From NCBI RefSeq assembly GCF_051201625.1, contig NZ_CP179203.1:1798001-1862000 (forward strand): a stretch of DNA of 64,000 bases, written 5' to 3'. The stretch comes from Shimia sp051201625. GTDB lineage: Bacteria; Pseudomonadota; Alphaproteobacteria; Rhodobacterales; Rhodobacteraceae. A model generated the notes under the pieces. That model ran no database searches. It worked only from the letters and a program-made list of their open reading frames with translations, and was not told the origin of the DNA. Of this stretch, positions 1-8,201 are shown piece after piece. Each line of letters begins with the position of its first letter. Positions within the stretch are counted from its first letter, which is position 1. Position numbers and translations under genes: made by a program.

Positions 1-12
1 GGAGGGTTATCA

Positions 13-447
13 ATGTTGGTTCATCAAATTCTCAAATCAAAAGACTCCGAGGGTGTTTTATCGGTGAAGCCGACTACCTTGGTATCTGATGCAGTGAAAA
101 TCCTTGCGAACGAGGGCATCGGAACTGTGATTGTTTCGCAGGATGGTGAAGTGCCTGTGGGTATTTTATCAGAACGAGATATCGTTCGAGAGTTGGCCCA
201 ATCTGGCGTTGACTGTATGTCAAATCCCGTTGATTCATACATGACAGCGAAACTAATTACGTGCGGCCAAAACGATGATGCAGTTGCGGTCTTAGAAAAG
301 ATGACAAAGGGTAGGTTCCGTCACATGCCCGTCATAGAAGACAACAAGCTAGTTGGAATGATTTCGCTTGGCGACGTGGTTAAAGCGCGTTTGAGCGAGT
401 TAGCCATGGAAAACGACGCACTTGAAGGCATGATTATGGGACATTGA
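13..447 (+). CDS. CBS-domain pair protein
   Basis: A 144-residue protein made almost entirely of two CBS domains (about residues 8-62 and 75-130). Such stand-alone pairs bind adenine nucleotides and act as energy or redox sensors; the partner is not visible here. The second domain ends in the usual hydrophobic strand and LGDVVK helix. The start is supported by GGAGGG about 8 bases upstream. It lies just before coaD in the same direction, about 105 bases apart, so the two may be co-expressed. There is no signal peptide or membrane segment, so it is cytoplasmic. The family is clear, the specific role is not. Confidence 0.9.
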   Translation: MLVHQILKSKDSEGVLSVKPTTLVSDAVKILANEGIGTVIVSQDGEVPVGILSERDIVRELAQSGVDCMSNPVDSYMTAKLITCGQNDDAVAVLEKMTKGRFRHMPVIEDNKLVGMISLGDVVKARLSELAMENDALEGMIMGH

Positions 448-553
448 CGGGCTACTTCCGTTTACCCGTAGTAATACACAATCTTAGTCGACCACTTGCT
501 TTCTAGACAGCAATCGCGTTGCGTTCGCGTTGAGAGAAATTGGAGAATTTGGC

Positions 554-1051
554 ATGCTAACTGCGCTATACCCAGGCACATTTGATCCGATCACTCTCGG
601 ACACGTCGATATCATTCGCCGCGCCGCTGTATTAGCGGATCGGCTAGTAATCGGTGTCGCGATTAATAGAGACAAGGGGCCAATGTTTAGCCTTGAGGAA
701 CGCGTAGCCATGATTGAGGCGGAATGTGCTTTACTTTCCTCAGCAACTGAAACGGAGATTGTGGCACATCCATTTGAAAACCTTTTGATCGATTGTGCCA
801 AGGACGTTGGTGCACAGATCATTGTGCGTGGATTGCGTGCGGTTACTGATTTTGAATATGAATATCAGATGGTTGGCATGAACCGAGCATTAGACGATAA
901 AGTTGAAACTGTATTTCTTATGGCGGATTTGCAACATCAAGCGATCGCATCCAAGCTGGTTAAAGAAATTGCACGTTTGGATGGCGACGTGTCAAAATTT
1001 GTTACACCTCGAGTGAGGAAAGCTCTTCTGAGCCGTTTGGGAAAACCCTGA
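554..1051 (+). CDS. coaD: Phosphopantetheine adenylyltransferase
   Basis: Transfers AMP from ATP to 4'-phosphopantetheine, the penultimate step of coenzyme A synthesis. The 165-residue product begins MLTALYPGTFDP; the nucleotidyltransferase signature GTFDPITLGH (residues 8-17) contains the catalytic T/HxGH motif. Further on are IIVRGLRAVTDFEYE and, near the C-terminus, IASKLVKEIA, a version of the family's second nucleotide-binding motif. I chose the ATG at 554 over an in-frame start at 530 because family members begin at this point and GGAGAA precedes it at good spacing. Length is normal for CoaD. Confidence 0.96.
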   Translation: MLTALYPGTFDPITLGHVDIIRRAAVLADRLVIGVAINRDKGPMFSLEERVAMIEAECALLSSATETEIVAHPFENLLIDCAKDVGAQIIVRGLRAVTDFEYEYQMVGMNRALDDKVETVFLMADLQHQAIASKLVKEIARLDGDVSKFVTPRVRKALLSRLGKP

Positions 1052-1332
1052 GGCAGTCTTCTGGTGTTTACTTCGGTCACTGCTCAGAAGGTGTCGGGCG
1101 TTACTCTTAAAAATTTAGAAATCTAATTTTATTCTGGCATCCTCGACTAACGCCTAATTTTATAGAATTAGTGTAACTTTAAGCAGTTGGTTCGACTGCG
1201 ATGCTATGTGTTTGGTGAGCCTGAGCTCCACTTGGCTAGACCACCGAGGATTGAATCTTTCGGCTTATGGTCTTGCAAGTGTGCAATCACCACGCCAAGT
1301 TAAAATGGGGGAAAGTTAGTGGAGAACAGAGA

Positions 1333-2304
1333 ATGAGTGGTTTGCTGGCATTGTTGGATGACGTGGCAGGTATAGCCAAAGTTGCCGCTGCATCAATTGA
1401 TGACGTCGCGGTGGGAGCAGCCAAAGCAAGTGCCAAGGCCGCCGGCGCGGTAATAGACGACGCCGCAGTAACCCCCAAATATTTACACGGATTTGAAGCG
1501 AAGCGGGAATTGCCGATTATCTGGAAAATCGCCAAGGGTTCAGTAAAGAACAAATTGTTAATCTTACTGCCTGTAGCACTAATTCTTGCCAATTTTGCGC
1601 CTTGGTTAATACCGCCTCTTTTGATGTTGGGTGGTGCTTATCTTTGTTTTGAGGGAGCGGAAAAGGTTTACCACACTGTGGTACCTCATAATGCCCACAA
1701 TGTGCGTGTTGAGGTATCTGTGGGTGACTCAGCACATCTGGAGGAAAAAAAAGCGTCTGGGGCGATCAAGACTGATTTCATTCTCTCAGCCGAGATCATG
1801 ACCATTATCTTGTCTGGTATTCCGGATACGAATTTTTGGATGGAGGCCTCAACGCTTGCCGTGGCTGGTGTTGTTATCACGGTGGCAGTATATGGCTCAG
1901 TCGCCCTCATTGTTAAGATGGATGACCTCGGATTGTTAATGTATGCAAATAGCGATTGGTTTATGGTGCGTGCAGTCGGTCGCGCATTGGTCCGAGGTAT
2001 GCCATATTTCATGAAATTGCTAACAATCGTCGGTACCGCAGCGATGCTTTGGGTTGGTGGATCCATTGTTATTCATGGTTTGGAGGAACTTGGCTTTGGA
2101 TGGTTAGGACATTACGGACATGACTTGGCTTTTGCCTTGGGTCGCTCAGTGCCTGCCGATTTTAGTGGAATTATAGAATGGACTACCAAGGCGACCACTG
2201 ATGGAGTTTTAGGTCTGACTTTGGGACTTGTGCTGATCCCTGTGGCTCAAAAGGTAATAATACCAATCGTTGACATATTTAGTGGTAAAAATGGAAAACA
2301 CTGA
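1333..2304 (+). CDS. DUF808 (YedI-like) inner membrane protein
   Basis: A 323-residue protein of the DUF808 family. The N-terminus, MSGLLALLDDVAGIAKVAAAS followed by DDVAVGAAKA and a VIDDAAVTP segment, is the family hallmark. Several hydrophobic stretches follow (roughly residues 75-110, 160-200, 225-265 and 285-315), so it is an integral membrane protein. Its function is unknown. The ATG at 1333 is preferred to one at 1267 because the conserved N-terminus starts there and GGAGAACAGAGA lies directly upstream. It stands alone between coaD and an AT-rich gap. Confidence 0.9.
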   Translation: MSGLLALLDDVAGIAKVAAASIDDVAVGAAKASAKAAGAVIDDAAVTPKYLHGFEAKRELPIIWKIAKGSVKNKLLILLPVALILANFAPWLIPPLLMLGGAYLCFEGAEKVYHTVVPHNAHNVRVEVSVGDSAHLEEKKASGAIKTDFILSAEIMTIILSGIPDTNFWMEASTLAVAGVVITVAVYGSVALIVKMDDLGLLMYANSDWFMVRAVGRALVRGMPYFMKLLTIVGTAAMLWVGGSIVIHGLEELGFGWLGHYGHDLAFALGRSVPADFSGIIEWTTKATTDGVLGLTLGLVLIPVAQKVIIPIVDIFSGKNGKH

Positions 2305-3054
2305 ACGATGGTTGATCTTTATTAAAAAAATTACTTTATGATTGATTACGAATACTTTGGATATTTTTTCATATAATAACCTATCAGTTTTCCAAATTAA
2401 TAGTCTTAAAAGTAAGCTGGCTGCTGCAATTTCTTTCCATATTATACTCCTTGGCTATAAAAAAATATTATTTTTTAAAATGATAAGCGCATTAGTAAAC
2501 ATTATACTGTCGTAAACTTATGTTTCATTTGTACTTTGTACTTTGTACTTTGTACTTTGTACTTTGTACTTTGTACTTTGTACTTTGTACTTTGTACTGA
2601 ATTTAGATTTCGGCTTTTTGCGAGAATTTTCAATATTTCCGCGGTCGGCTTGTTCCGCGAGCAATAGCGATACCAAATCGAAAGAAAACTTTCCTCGTAC
2701 CAGTCAACTCTCTTAGAGATATCTCCAAAACAATTCTTTTTAAAGTGCGCTATTTTTACTTCCCATCCTATCATTTTTGTTACTGCAGGTCGTAATTATT
2801 ACATGTGACTAACTCTATATTTATTTTTCTTTAGTATGAAGTAATGGTAAGGTAGCGCAAGATTTGGGTTTTATATTTTGGGGAAAATTATATTGAGTGC
2901 TAATCGGCGATGTTTAAGTAAGAGATCGTCTGGAGGTGGAAAAGTAACAGATGACACAGCCATTAATAAAGCACCCAGCATCTCCTAGGGAATGCGTAAT
3001 TGAAGTTTCTGTGTTCGCCAGAGAAACTTCTGAAACGACTTTCCAGATAGATCA
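2305..3054. other. AT-rich gap with no convincing gene
   Basis: About 750 bases between the DUF808 gene and the tkt terminator, strongly AT-rich compared with neighbouring genes. It contains the ten-copy heptanucleotide array listed separately. A leftward reading frame over 2502-2774 is open mainly because the 7-base unit has no stop in any frame. Its non-repeat part matches no family I know. The rest is A/T runs with no clear promoter or gene. Confidence 0.6.
2528..2597. repeat. Ten perfect tandem copies of the 7-mer TTTGTAC
   Basis: Ten uninterrupted copies of TTTGTAC (70 bases) were counted base by base. The unit holds the palindrome GTAC. Because 7 is not a multiple of 3, each strand reads through the array in all three frames as the same heptapeptide (V-Q-S-T-K-Y-K on the minus strand, F-V-L-C-T-L-Y on the plus strand) with no stop. 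Arrays like this change copy number by slippage. Confidence 0.97.
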
Positions 3055-3086
3055 AAACGACAAAATACCGCCGGTGAAACCGGCGG
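3055..3086 (-). terminator. Hairpin terminator for tkt
   Basis: A perfect 8-base-pair stem CCGCCGGT / ACCGGCGG (3068-3075 and 3079-3086) with a 3-base loop lies about 30 bases past the tkt stop. On the minus strand it is followed by TATTTTGTCGTTTT, a moderately U-rich tail. It fits intrinsic termination of tkt. Confidence 0.75.
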
Positions 3087-3114
3087 CTATGTTCTCATAA
3101 TGCGGTAGATGAAC

Positions 3115-5133
3115 TTAAAGCAGTGCTTTGACTTTGTTAGCCACATTTTCTGCGGTTATACCAAACTTTTCAAATAACTGACCAGCTGGAGCTGAGGCAC
3201 CGAAGCTATCCATGCCGACAAAATCTGATTTTCCGGGACGCGCACGTTCACCTAAAAGCCATTGATCCCAACCCTGACGCACGGCAGCTTCAATGCCGAC
3301 ACGCACAGCAGCGCCGGCTGGCAAGACCTTGCGACGATAGGCTTCATCCTGTTTTGCGAAGAGTTCCATGCAGGGCATCGAAACAACGCGTGTGCCGATT
3401 CCACTTGCCTCAAGTAACGCTTTAGCTTCCATCGCGATGGCGACTTCTGAGCCGGTTCCTATCAAGATAGCCTGACGCTTACCTTCGGCCTCAGCGATGA
3501 CGTATGCACCACAAGACGTTAAGTTTTTCATTCTGTGTTTGGTTCGGACTGTTGGTAGGTTTTGTCGTGTAAGTACTAAAACAGAGGGAGTGCTCTTACT
3601 GCTTAAAGCGAGTTCCCAAGCTTCCGCTGTCTCGACGGTGTCAGCAGGGCGGAACACGAGAGTGTTGGGAGTAGACCGACATATTGCTAAGTGTTCAACC
3701 GGCTGGTGTGTGGGGCCATCTTCCCCAACGCCGATCGAGTCATGTGTCATAACAAATACCGTCGGTATCTTGCTAAGCGCTGCCAAACGCATGGCAGGAC
3801 GAGCATAATCTGTAAAACAGAAGAAGGTACCGCCGTAAGGGCGCACACCGCCATGAAGAGCCATGCCATTCATAGCTGAGGCCATACCGTGTTCGCGGAT
3901 TCCCCAATAGACATAGCGGCCTTTACGATTATTTGTATCAAATATACCGAGGTCATCAGTCTTTGTATTATTCGAACCAGTAAGGTCCGCTGAACCGCCA
4001 ACAGTTTCGGGCATTATCGGATTGATTGCTGCGAGCGCCATCTCAGATGATTTGCGCGTAGCTATTGTGGGCAAATTTTCGGAGATTTGTTTTTTGAGGG
4101 TTTTAACGACCGCTGATAGCTTTTTCGGTGCGTCTAAAGCTAACGCGCGGTTAAAACGATCCTGCTTTTGCTTCGACGCTTGAGAAAAACGGGTTACCCA
4201 AGCTTCGCGATCAGCTGAACCGCGTTTGCCTGCAGCCTCCCACCATGCTTTGACGTCAGCAGGTACTTCGAATGCCATGTTTGGCCAGCCATAACCTGCT
4301 TTGGTCGTTGCTAGCTGATCTTTGTCCGTTAATGCACCGTGACCCTTCGAAGTGTCCTGGGCGGCGTGACCAATCGCAATGTGTGTTTTACACGCAATCA
4401 TTGACGGCTTTTTGGTTCTCTTTGCGGCTGTGATCGCGTAATCGATGGCTTCTGGGTCATGACCGTCAACTTCTTGAACATGCCAATCTGATGCTTTGAA
4501 GCGTTTGATCTGATCGGTTCGATCAGAAAGTTCAACTGTACCGTCGATCGTGATGTTGTTGTTATCCCAAAACACTATCAGGTTTCCCAGCTTGTGACGG
4601 CCGGCTAGGGCTATAGCTTCTTGGCTGATACCTTCCATTAGGCAGCCATCACCAGCGATCACGTAGGTGTTGTGATCAACAATCTTCCGGCCATACTGAG
4701 CACGCTGAATTTCCTCTGCCATCGCAAAACCCACCGCATTTGCGATGCCTTGCCCAAGTGGTCCGGTCGTGGTTTCTACGGCATCGATCAGGAAATTTTC
4801 TGGGTGACCGGCTGTGAGTGCTCCAAGTTGACGAAAGTTTTTGAGCTGCTCAAGAGTAACCTGCTTATCGCCCATCAGATACAGAAGCGAATAAATCAAC
4901 ATTGAGCCATGTCCTGCAGACAAGATGAACCGATCGCGGTCTGGCCATAATGGGTTGTCTACGTCGAATTTCATATGTTTGCTGAAAAGGATCGTAGCCA
5001 CGTCTGCCATGCCCATCGGCATGCCAGAATGTCCAGAATTGGCGCCAGCTACGCCATCTAAGGTCAAGGCTCGGATTGCAGTGGCCTGCATCCAATGTTC
5101 GGGGTTCTTTTCACGGAGGGCAGCGATATCCAC
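3115..5133 (-). CDS. tkt: Transketolase
   Basis: Thiamine-diphosphate enzyme moving two-carbon ketol units between sugar phosphates in the pentose phosphate pathway. The 672-residue product has SGHSGMPMGMAD near the N-terminus, the GDGCLMEGISQEA...WDNNNI thiamine-diphosphate/metal motif, and the second-domain segment WGIREHGMASAMNG. I place the start at a GTG at 5133 (VDIAALREKNPEHW). Family members begin there, an AGGAA sits upstream, and the 43 extra residues of the longer frame look non-native. It is a single-gene unit with its own downstream hairpin, and diverges from the coiled-coil/zapA pair. Confidence 0.95.
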   Translation of the reverse strand: MDIAALREKNPEHWMQATAIRALTLDGVAGANSGHSGMPMGMADVATILFSKHMKFDVDNPLWPDRDRFILSAGHGSMLIYSLLYLMGDKQVTLEQLKNFRQLGALTAGHPENFLIDAVETTTGPLGQGIANAVGFAMAEEIQRAQYGRKIVDHNTYVIAGDGCLMEGISQEAIALAGRHKLGNLIVFWDNNNITIDGTVELSDRTDQIKRFKASDWHVQEVDGHDPEAIDYAITAAKRTKKPSMIACKTHIAIGHAAQDTSKGHGALTDKDQLATTKAGYGWPNMAFEVPADVKAWWEAAGKRGSADREAWVTRFSQASKQKQDRFNRALALDAPKKLSAVVKTLKKQISENLPTIATRKSSEMALAAINPIMPETVGGSADLTGSNNTKTDDLGIFDTNNRKGRYVYWGIREHGMASAMNGMALHGGVRPYGGTFFCFTDYARPAMRLAALSKIPTVFVMTHDSIGVGEDGPTHQPVEHLAICRSTPNTLVFRPADTVETAEAWELALSSKSTPSVLVLTRQNLPTVRTKHRMKNLTSCGAYVIAEAEGKRQAILIGTGSEVAIAMEAKALLEASGIGTRVVSMPCMELFAKQDEAYRRKVLPAGAAVRVGIEAAVRQGWDQWLLGERARPGKSDFVGMDSFGASAPAGQLFEKFGITAENVANKVKALL

Positions 5134-5368
5134 TGGGTTGGTTCCTATAGTTTGGAAATCGGGTCGCAGTTTGAATAACAGCCTTGTGCTGAAGTGCAAG
5201 CAGTACCACAAGTGCAGTAGAAAATTGATCAATTTATCTGGGGGCGCTTTTTCCAAGGGCATTGGGTAATATTAACAAAAGCCTTTAGGCAGCCGATTCG
5301 CGTACACCCTTTAAAGAAAGACAACGGGTGGCTATTTGGTTGTGGGGCTAATACGAGGACGAGGTAAT

Positions 5369-6058
5369 ATGAGTGATATCAGCGATCTCGAAAACAGGAT
5401 CAGCGCTGCGATGGACCGAATTAGTCGGGGATTGGAAGCGCTTGAAGGTGCGACTTCCACAGAGAACTCCGAGGAGTCGGAGGCTGAGAAACTTAAACAA
5501 TCCTTGGCAGACGAACGTCTTGCGGGTGCACAGCTGGAAGAGCGCGTGAAATCGCTTTCTGAAAAACAGGAAACGCTCGAAGCCAACTTAGCCAATGCAA
5601 AAGCAAAGATCGAAGCTGAGAAGGCGGCTTTGGGTAAGATGACATCTGAGCGAGATGCTGCTCGGGCGGATTATGAGGCGTACGCGGCGCGCGCCTCTGC
5701 GGAGGAAGAAAAGGCGACAGAACTAACTGAAGGCACTAACGGAGTTCCAGTAGCCCCAGATCAAGAGACAAGAGCTAAGCCAGAAGTGTTGGCTGAATTG
5801 GCGCGACGACTAAAGCGCATGCGGGGTATGTCGAAAAACTTGCGGGAGAATAATAATCGGCTACGTGAGGCTGCTAGCAAAGGAATAACTGATCCCGAGC
5901 TGATCAACGTATCAATGCGTGTTGAACTTGAAAATATGAAAGCTTGGCGCGAGACTGATCTTTTGGAAACTGAAGCCATCCTTGCTGAGCTGCGACCAAT
6001 GTTGAACGTGCAGATACGGGATGCTGGCGACGACATTGAACCGATAGGAGAAGCATAA
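5369..6058 (+). CDS. Coiled-coil protein upstream of ZapA
   Basis: A 229-residue, highly charged protein beginning MSDISDLENRISAAMDRIS. Heptad-like Glu/Lys/Ala-rich helix covers roughly residues 5-120, followed by a basic, helical C-terminal half (LARRLKRMRGMSKNLREN). There is no signal peptide or membrane segment. The start at 5369 is chosen over 5336 because of the upstream GAGG and the better N-terminus. Its TAA is directly followed by the zapA ATG, so the two are translated together and a role near the division ring is likely. That role is inference from context. I know of no defined function. Confidence 0.85.
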   Translation: MSDISDLENRISAAMDRISRGLEALEGATSTENSEESEAEKLKQSLADERLAGAQLEERVKSLSEKQETLEANLANAKAKIEAEKAALGKMTSERDAARADYEAYAARASAEEEKATELTEGTNGVPVAPDQETRAKPEVLAELARRLKRMRGMSKNLRENNNRLREAASKGITDPELINVSMRVELENMKAWRETDLLETEAILAELRPMLNVQIRDAGDDIEPIGEA

Positions 6059-6454
6059 ATGCCGGAGGTGGAGATCGAAATTGGTAGCCGTGTTTTTGAG
6101 GTTGCCTGTCAGGATGGTGAGCAGCATTTTTTGCAAACCGCTGCTAAAATGCTGGATGAAGAAGCCAAAGCTCTGATTGAGCAAACCGGCCGAATTCCTG
6201 AAGTAAGAATGCTGTTGATGGCGGGCCTGATGTTGGCAGACAGGACTGCCGGCGTAGAAGACAAGTTACGTGATCTTGAAGCGCGGCTATCCACACAGGA
6301 ACAGGAGTTAACTGCTCTGCGCGAAGCGCCGGCTCCAAAACCACTGAAAATTGAAGTTCCAACTATTCCAAACGAAATTAAAGAGACTTTGGCAGAACTT
6401 GCTGCCCGTGCTGAGGCCCTCGCAGCGGAAGTTGAGGAAAAGACTAGCAGCTAA
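6059..6454 (+). CDS. zapA: Cell division protein ZapA
   Basis: A 131-residue ZapA-family protein, which binds FtsZ and promotes bundling of Z-ring filaments. The N-terminal half shows the family pattern MPEVEIEIGSRVFEVACQDG...AAKMLDEEAKAL, followed by a long helix with LLMAGLMLADR and a charged coiled-coil tail. It starts immediately after the stop of the upstream coiled-coil gene, so translational coupling is likely. The C-terminal extension past about residue 95 is proline/glutamate rich and less conserved. Confidence 0.88.
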   Translation: MPEVEIEIGSRVFEVACQDGEQHFLQTAAKMLDEEAKALIEQTGRIPEVRMLLMAGLMLADRTAGVEDKLRDLEARLSTQEQELTALREAPAPKPLKIEVPTIPNEIKETLAELAARAEALAAEVEEKTSS

Positions 6455-6501
6455 GCCAAAAAAATGGGGGAGCCAGGGGTTTAGACCAAGGCCTCTAAAG
6501 A

Positions 6502-6864
6502 TCACCCGTTGGCTTCGCGGATCCGGTCCGCGGCCTCTTTGTCGTAACCGACACCATTTTCCTTGAATAATGTATCCAGCTCTCCCGACAAGGTCATTTC
6601 TGTGATGATGTCACATCCACCCACGAATTCACCTTTGACGTAGAGTTGGGGAATGGTAGGCCAATCAGAGTACTCCTTGATGCCTTGGCGGATCATATCG
6701 TCTGCAAGGACGTTTACATCAGCAAAATCGACGCCCATGTAATTTAAAACACCGGCTACACGGCTTGAAAAGCCACACTGCGGCATTTCTTTTGTACCCT
6801 TCATGTACAGCACTACATCATTGTCTTTTACGGTTGTTTCGATTTGGCTCTTTGCATCGCTCAT
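6502..6864 (-). CDS. grxD: Monothiol glutaredoxin (Grx4/GrxD type)
   Basis: A CGFS-type monothiol glutaredoxin that carries [2Fe-2S] clusters and works with BolA proteins in iron-sulfur trafficking. The active site PQCGFSSR has the single cysteine at about residue 30, with the downstream WPTIPQLYVKGEFVGGCDI glutathione-binding segment. About 120 residues is the usual length. The start is set at MSDAK (6864), with an alternative at 6873 three codons upstream. bolA lies upstream on the same strand, the classical partner pairing. Confidence 0.95.
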   Translation of the reverse strand: MSDAKSQIETTVKDNDVVLYMKGTKEMPQCGFSSRVAGVLNYMGVDFADVNVLADDMIRQGIKEYSDWPTIPQLYVKGEFVGGCDIITEMTLSGELDTLFKENGVGYDKEAADRIREANG

Positions 6865-6873
6865 TACTTGCAT

Positions 6874-7201
6874 TCCTAATGTTTGTTGTGCGCCTAGTCC
6901 TTTGGGCAGTCTTTAATCCATTTGTCCCAACGCATTCGGTCATTTTTTGTTTTATCTAACTGATGTTGTACTAAACAACTCCATCTTGATTTCCTGTTTC
7001 GCATTTTGTTAAGCAGAAATAAATTTCCCACAGTTCTTATGCTCATGATTTTGTCAAAGCAACCGACCTTTCAAGTGACGCAAGTTTGGCTTTGACGCTT
7101 TCAAGGAGCTGTCTCAGTGCCTGCTAGAATTCTCTGCAGTGAAAACAGCGGTAACAACCAACAGATGTGAAAAATTTAAAACAGCCACAGTAAGACGTCC
7201 A
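6874..7201. other. Spacer between bolA and grxD
   Basis: About 330 bases separate the two partner genes. On the minus strand a 50-codon frame (7046 to 6894) is open and ends RWDKWIKDCPKD, but it lacks a visible ribosome binding site and I recognise no relative. No hairpin terminator or convincing promoter was found. Confidence 0.4.
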
Positions 7202-7438
7202 TTAATCGGGTGCTTTGGTTGTAAGCCCAAGTGCGTGAATTTCACCATTGGCTCCATCCATCTTGCCCCTGAGCGCCGACATCACCGCACGTTGTTGTTG
7301 TACCCTATTTTTTCCGCGAAAACTTTCGTCGACCACTTCTGCCGAAAAATGCACGCCGTCATCCCCGACAACAGTGATCAAAGCGTCCGGAAAGCTTTCG
7401 CGGATCAGGGTTTCTATATCAGAAGCGAGAATGGCCAT
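7202..7438 (-). CDS. BolA family protein
   Basis: A 78-residue BolA-like protein. The family's class II KH-like fold is seen in the order helix-strand-helix: IETLIRESFPDA, a VVGDDGVHFSAEVV strand pair with the conserved His, then QQQRAVMSALRGKM and IHALGLTTK at the C-terminus. BolA proteins form [2Fe-2S] heterocomplexes with monothiol glutaredoxins, and grxD is the next gene downstream. The short length and missing N-terminal extension suggest the BolA2/IbaG-like or Fra2-like group. Confidence 0.93.
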   Translation of the reverse strand: MAILASDIETLIRESFPDALITVVGDDGVHFSAEVVDESFRGKNRVQQQRAVMSALRGKMDGANGEIHALGLTTKAPD

Positions 7439-7932
7439 AGTTGTTTTTCCTTGTCAGCACACGATTTGAATTTAGGACTGAGAGAGGGCGGGTGCAAGGC
7501 GCCGTCGAAGTAATCTGACAGAACGTAACTTAGTGGGACTGCCTCTCTCTCTGCAAAACTAATTTGCTGTGCATCACGACAGCACCAGGCACAAAATTCT
7601 TCGCGGTTGTTTTGACACCGACCCCAAAATATTTCGAAATGTCTGCAAAGCGTGTTGGTCGAGTTACAGATGATCGAGACAAGAGCCAGTTTGTTAGAGA
7701 ACGAAGCTTTTAAAGGCTTAACCAGTAGAGTTTGCCTCTGGCACAAAGGTGCCGTTCGAATTAGTGAGCAACGAAGGGCTGCTCCGAGCCCGAAGCAAAC
7801 GCTCGCGGACACCGCCGTGAATGCTGAAATGCTCCCACAGCCGTCTTTGCCACGATTGCAGCAAAAGTCGGATTTGTTCGCGGAGCTATCATTAAGGTAC
7901 AGTCCAGTGAACGACCGCAATGAGCTACCGAT
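7439..7932. other. Degenerate sequence between bolA and the IS30 remnant
   Basis: About 490 bases with frames on both strands, none of which reads like a protein family. It contains the upstream region of bolA and, next to the IS30-type remnant, sequence that is probably decayed insertion or border DNA. No gene is called. Confidence 0.5.
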
Positions 7933-8070
7933 TCAACCGATCGACGCAACACACTCTTCAAACTTCTCTGCTGGTGAGTGATAGTTCAAGGTCATTCTCG
8001 GCCGTGCGATGAGTTCCCAGGCAACGGCGTTAAGATGCTCTTGGCTATGGATGAAAAGATCGGTGCCCCA
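7933..8070 (-). pseudogene. IS30-family transposase, C-terminal remnant
   Basis: Reading the minus strand from 8070 to a TGA at 7933-7935 gives 45 residues with the C-terminal pattern of IS30-family transposases: GTDLFIHSQEHLNAVAWEL, then ARPRMTLNYHSPAEKFEECV. The GTDLS..SQ..L..VA..LN.RPRKTL....PAE pattern is characteristic of that family. Upstream of residue 1 the frame no longer matches, so the rest of the gene is lost or frameshifted. Terminal inverted repeats were not found. It marks an old insertion 130 bases from the LysM gene. Confidence 0.72.
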
Positions 8071-8201
8071 CGTTCCAAAAGTTGTTGCACTGAGCTAACG
8101 GCGCGGGCTGGTAATGCGCTCGACTTGACCTGACGTTGGTTTCGCACAATCATTCTCAGCGACAATTTTGGGCGAAAACCCAACTGAATAAGGGAATAGT
8201 G

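Noticed and set aside
1160..1215. A tRNA-like GGTTCGA segment after coaD
   Set aside because: The segment forms only a short local hairpin; no acceptor stem or anticodon arm can be built around it.
2528..2597. The repeat array as a CRISPR-like structure
   Set aside because: Units are 7 bases with no spacers; it is a simple tandem repeat.
2502..2774. A leftward 90-codon frame through the heptanucleotide repeat
   Set aside because: About a quarter of it is repeat translation, which has no stop in any frame, and the remainder matches no family.
6894..7046. A 50-codon leftward frame between bolA and grxD
   Set aside because: No ribosome binding site, no known relative, and it runs into the grxD leader.
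7414..7981. Overlapping frames on both strands left of the IS30 remnant
   Set aside because: Low-complexity, cysteine- and serine-rich translations without domain features, partly overlapping bolA and the IS30 tail.
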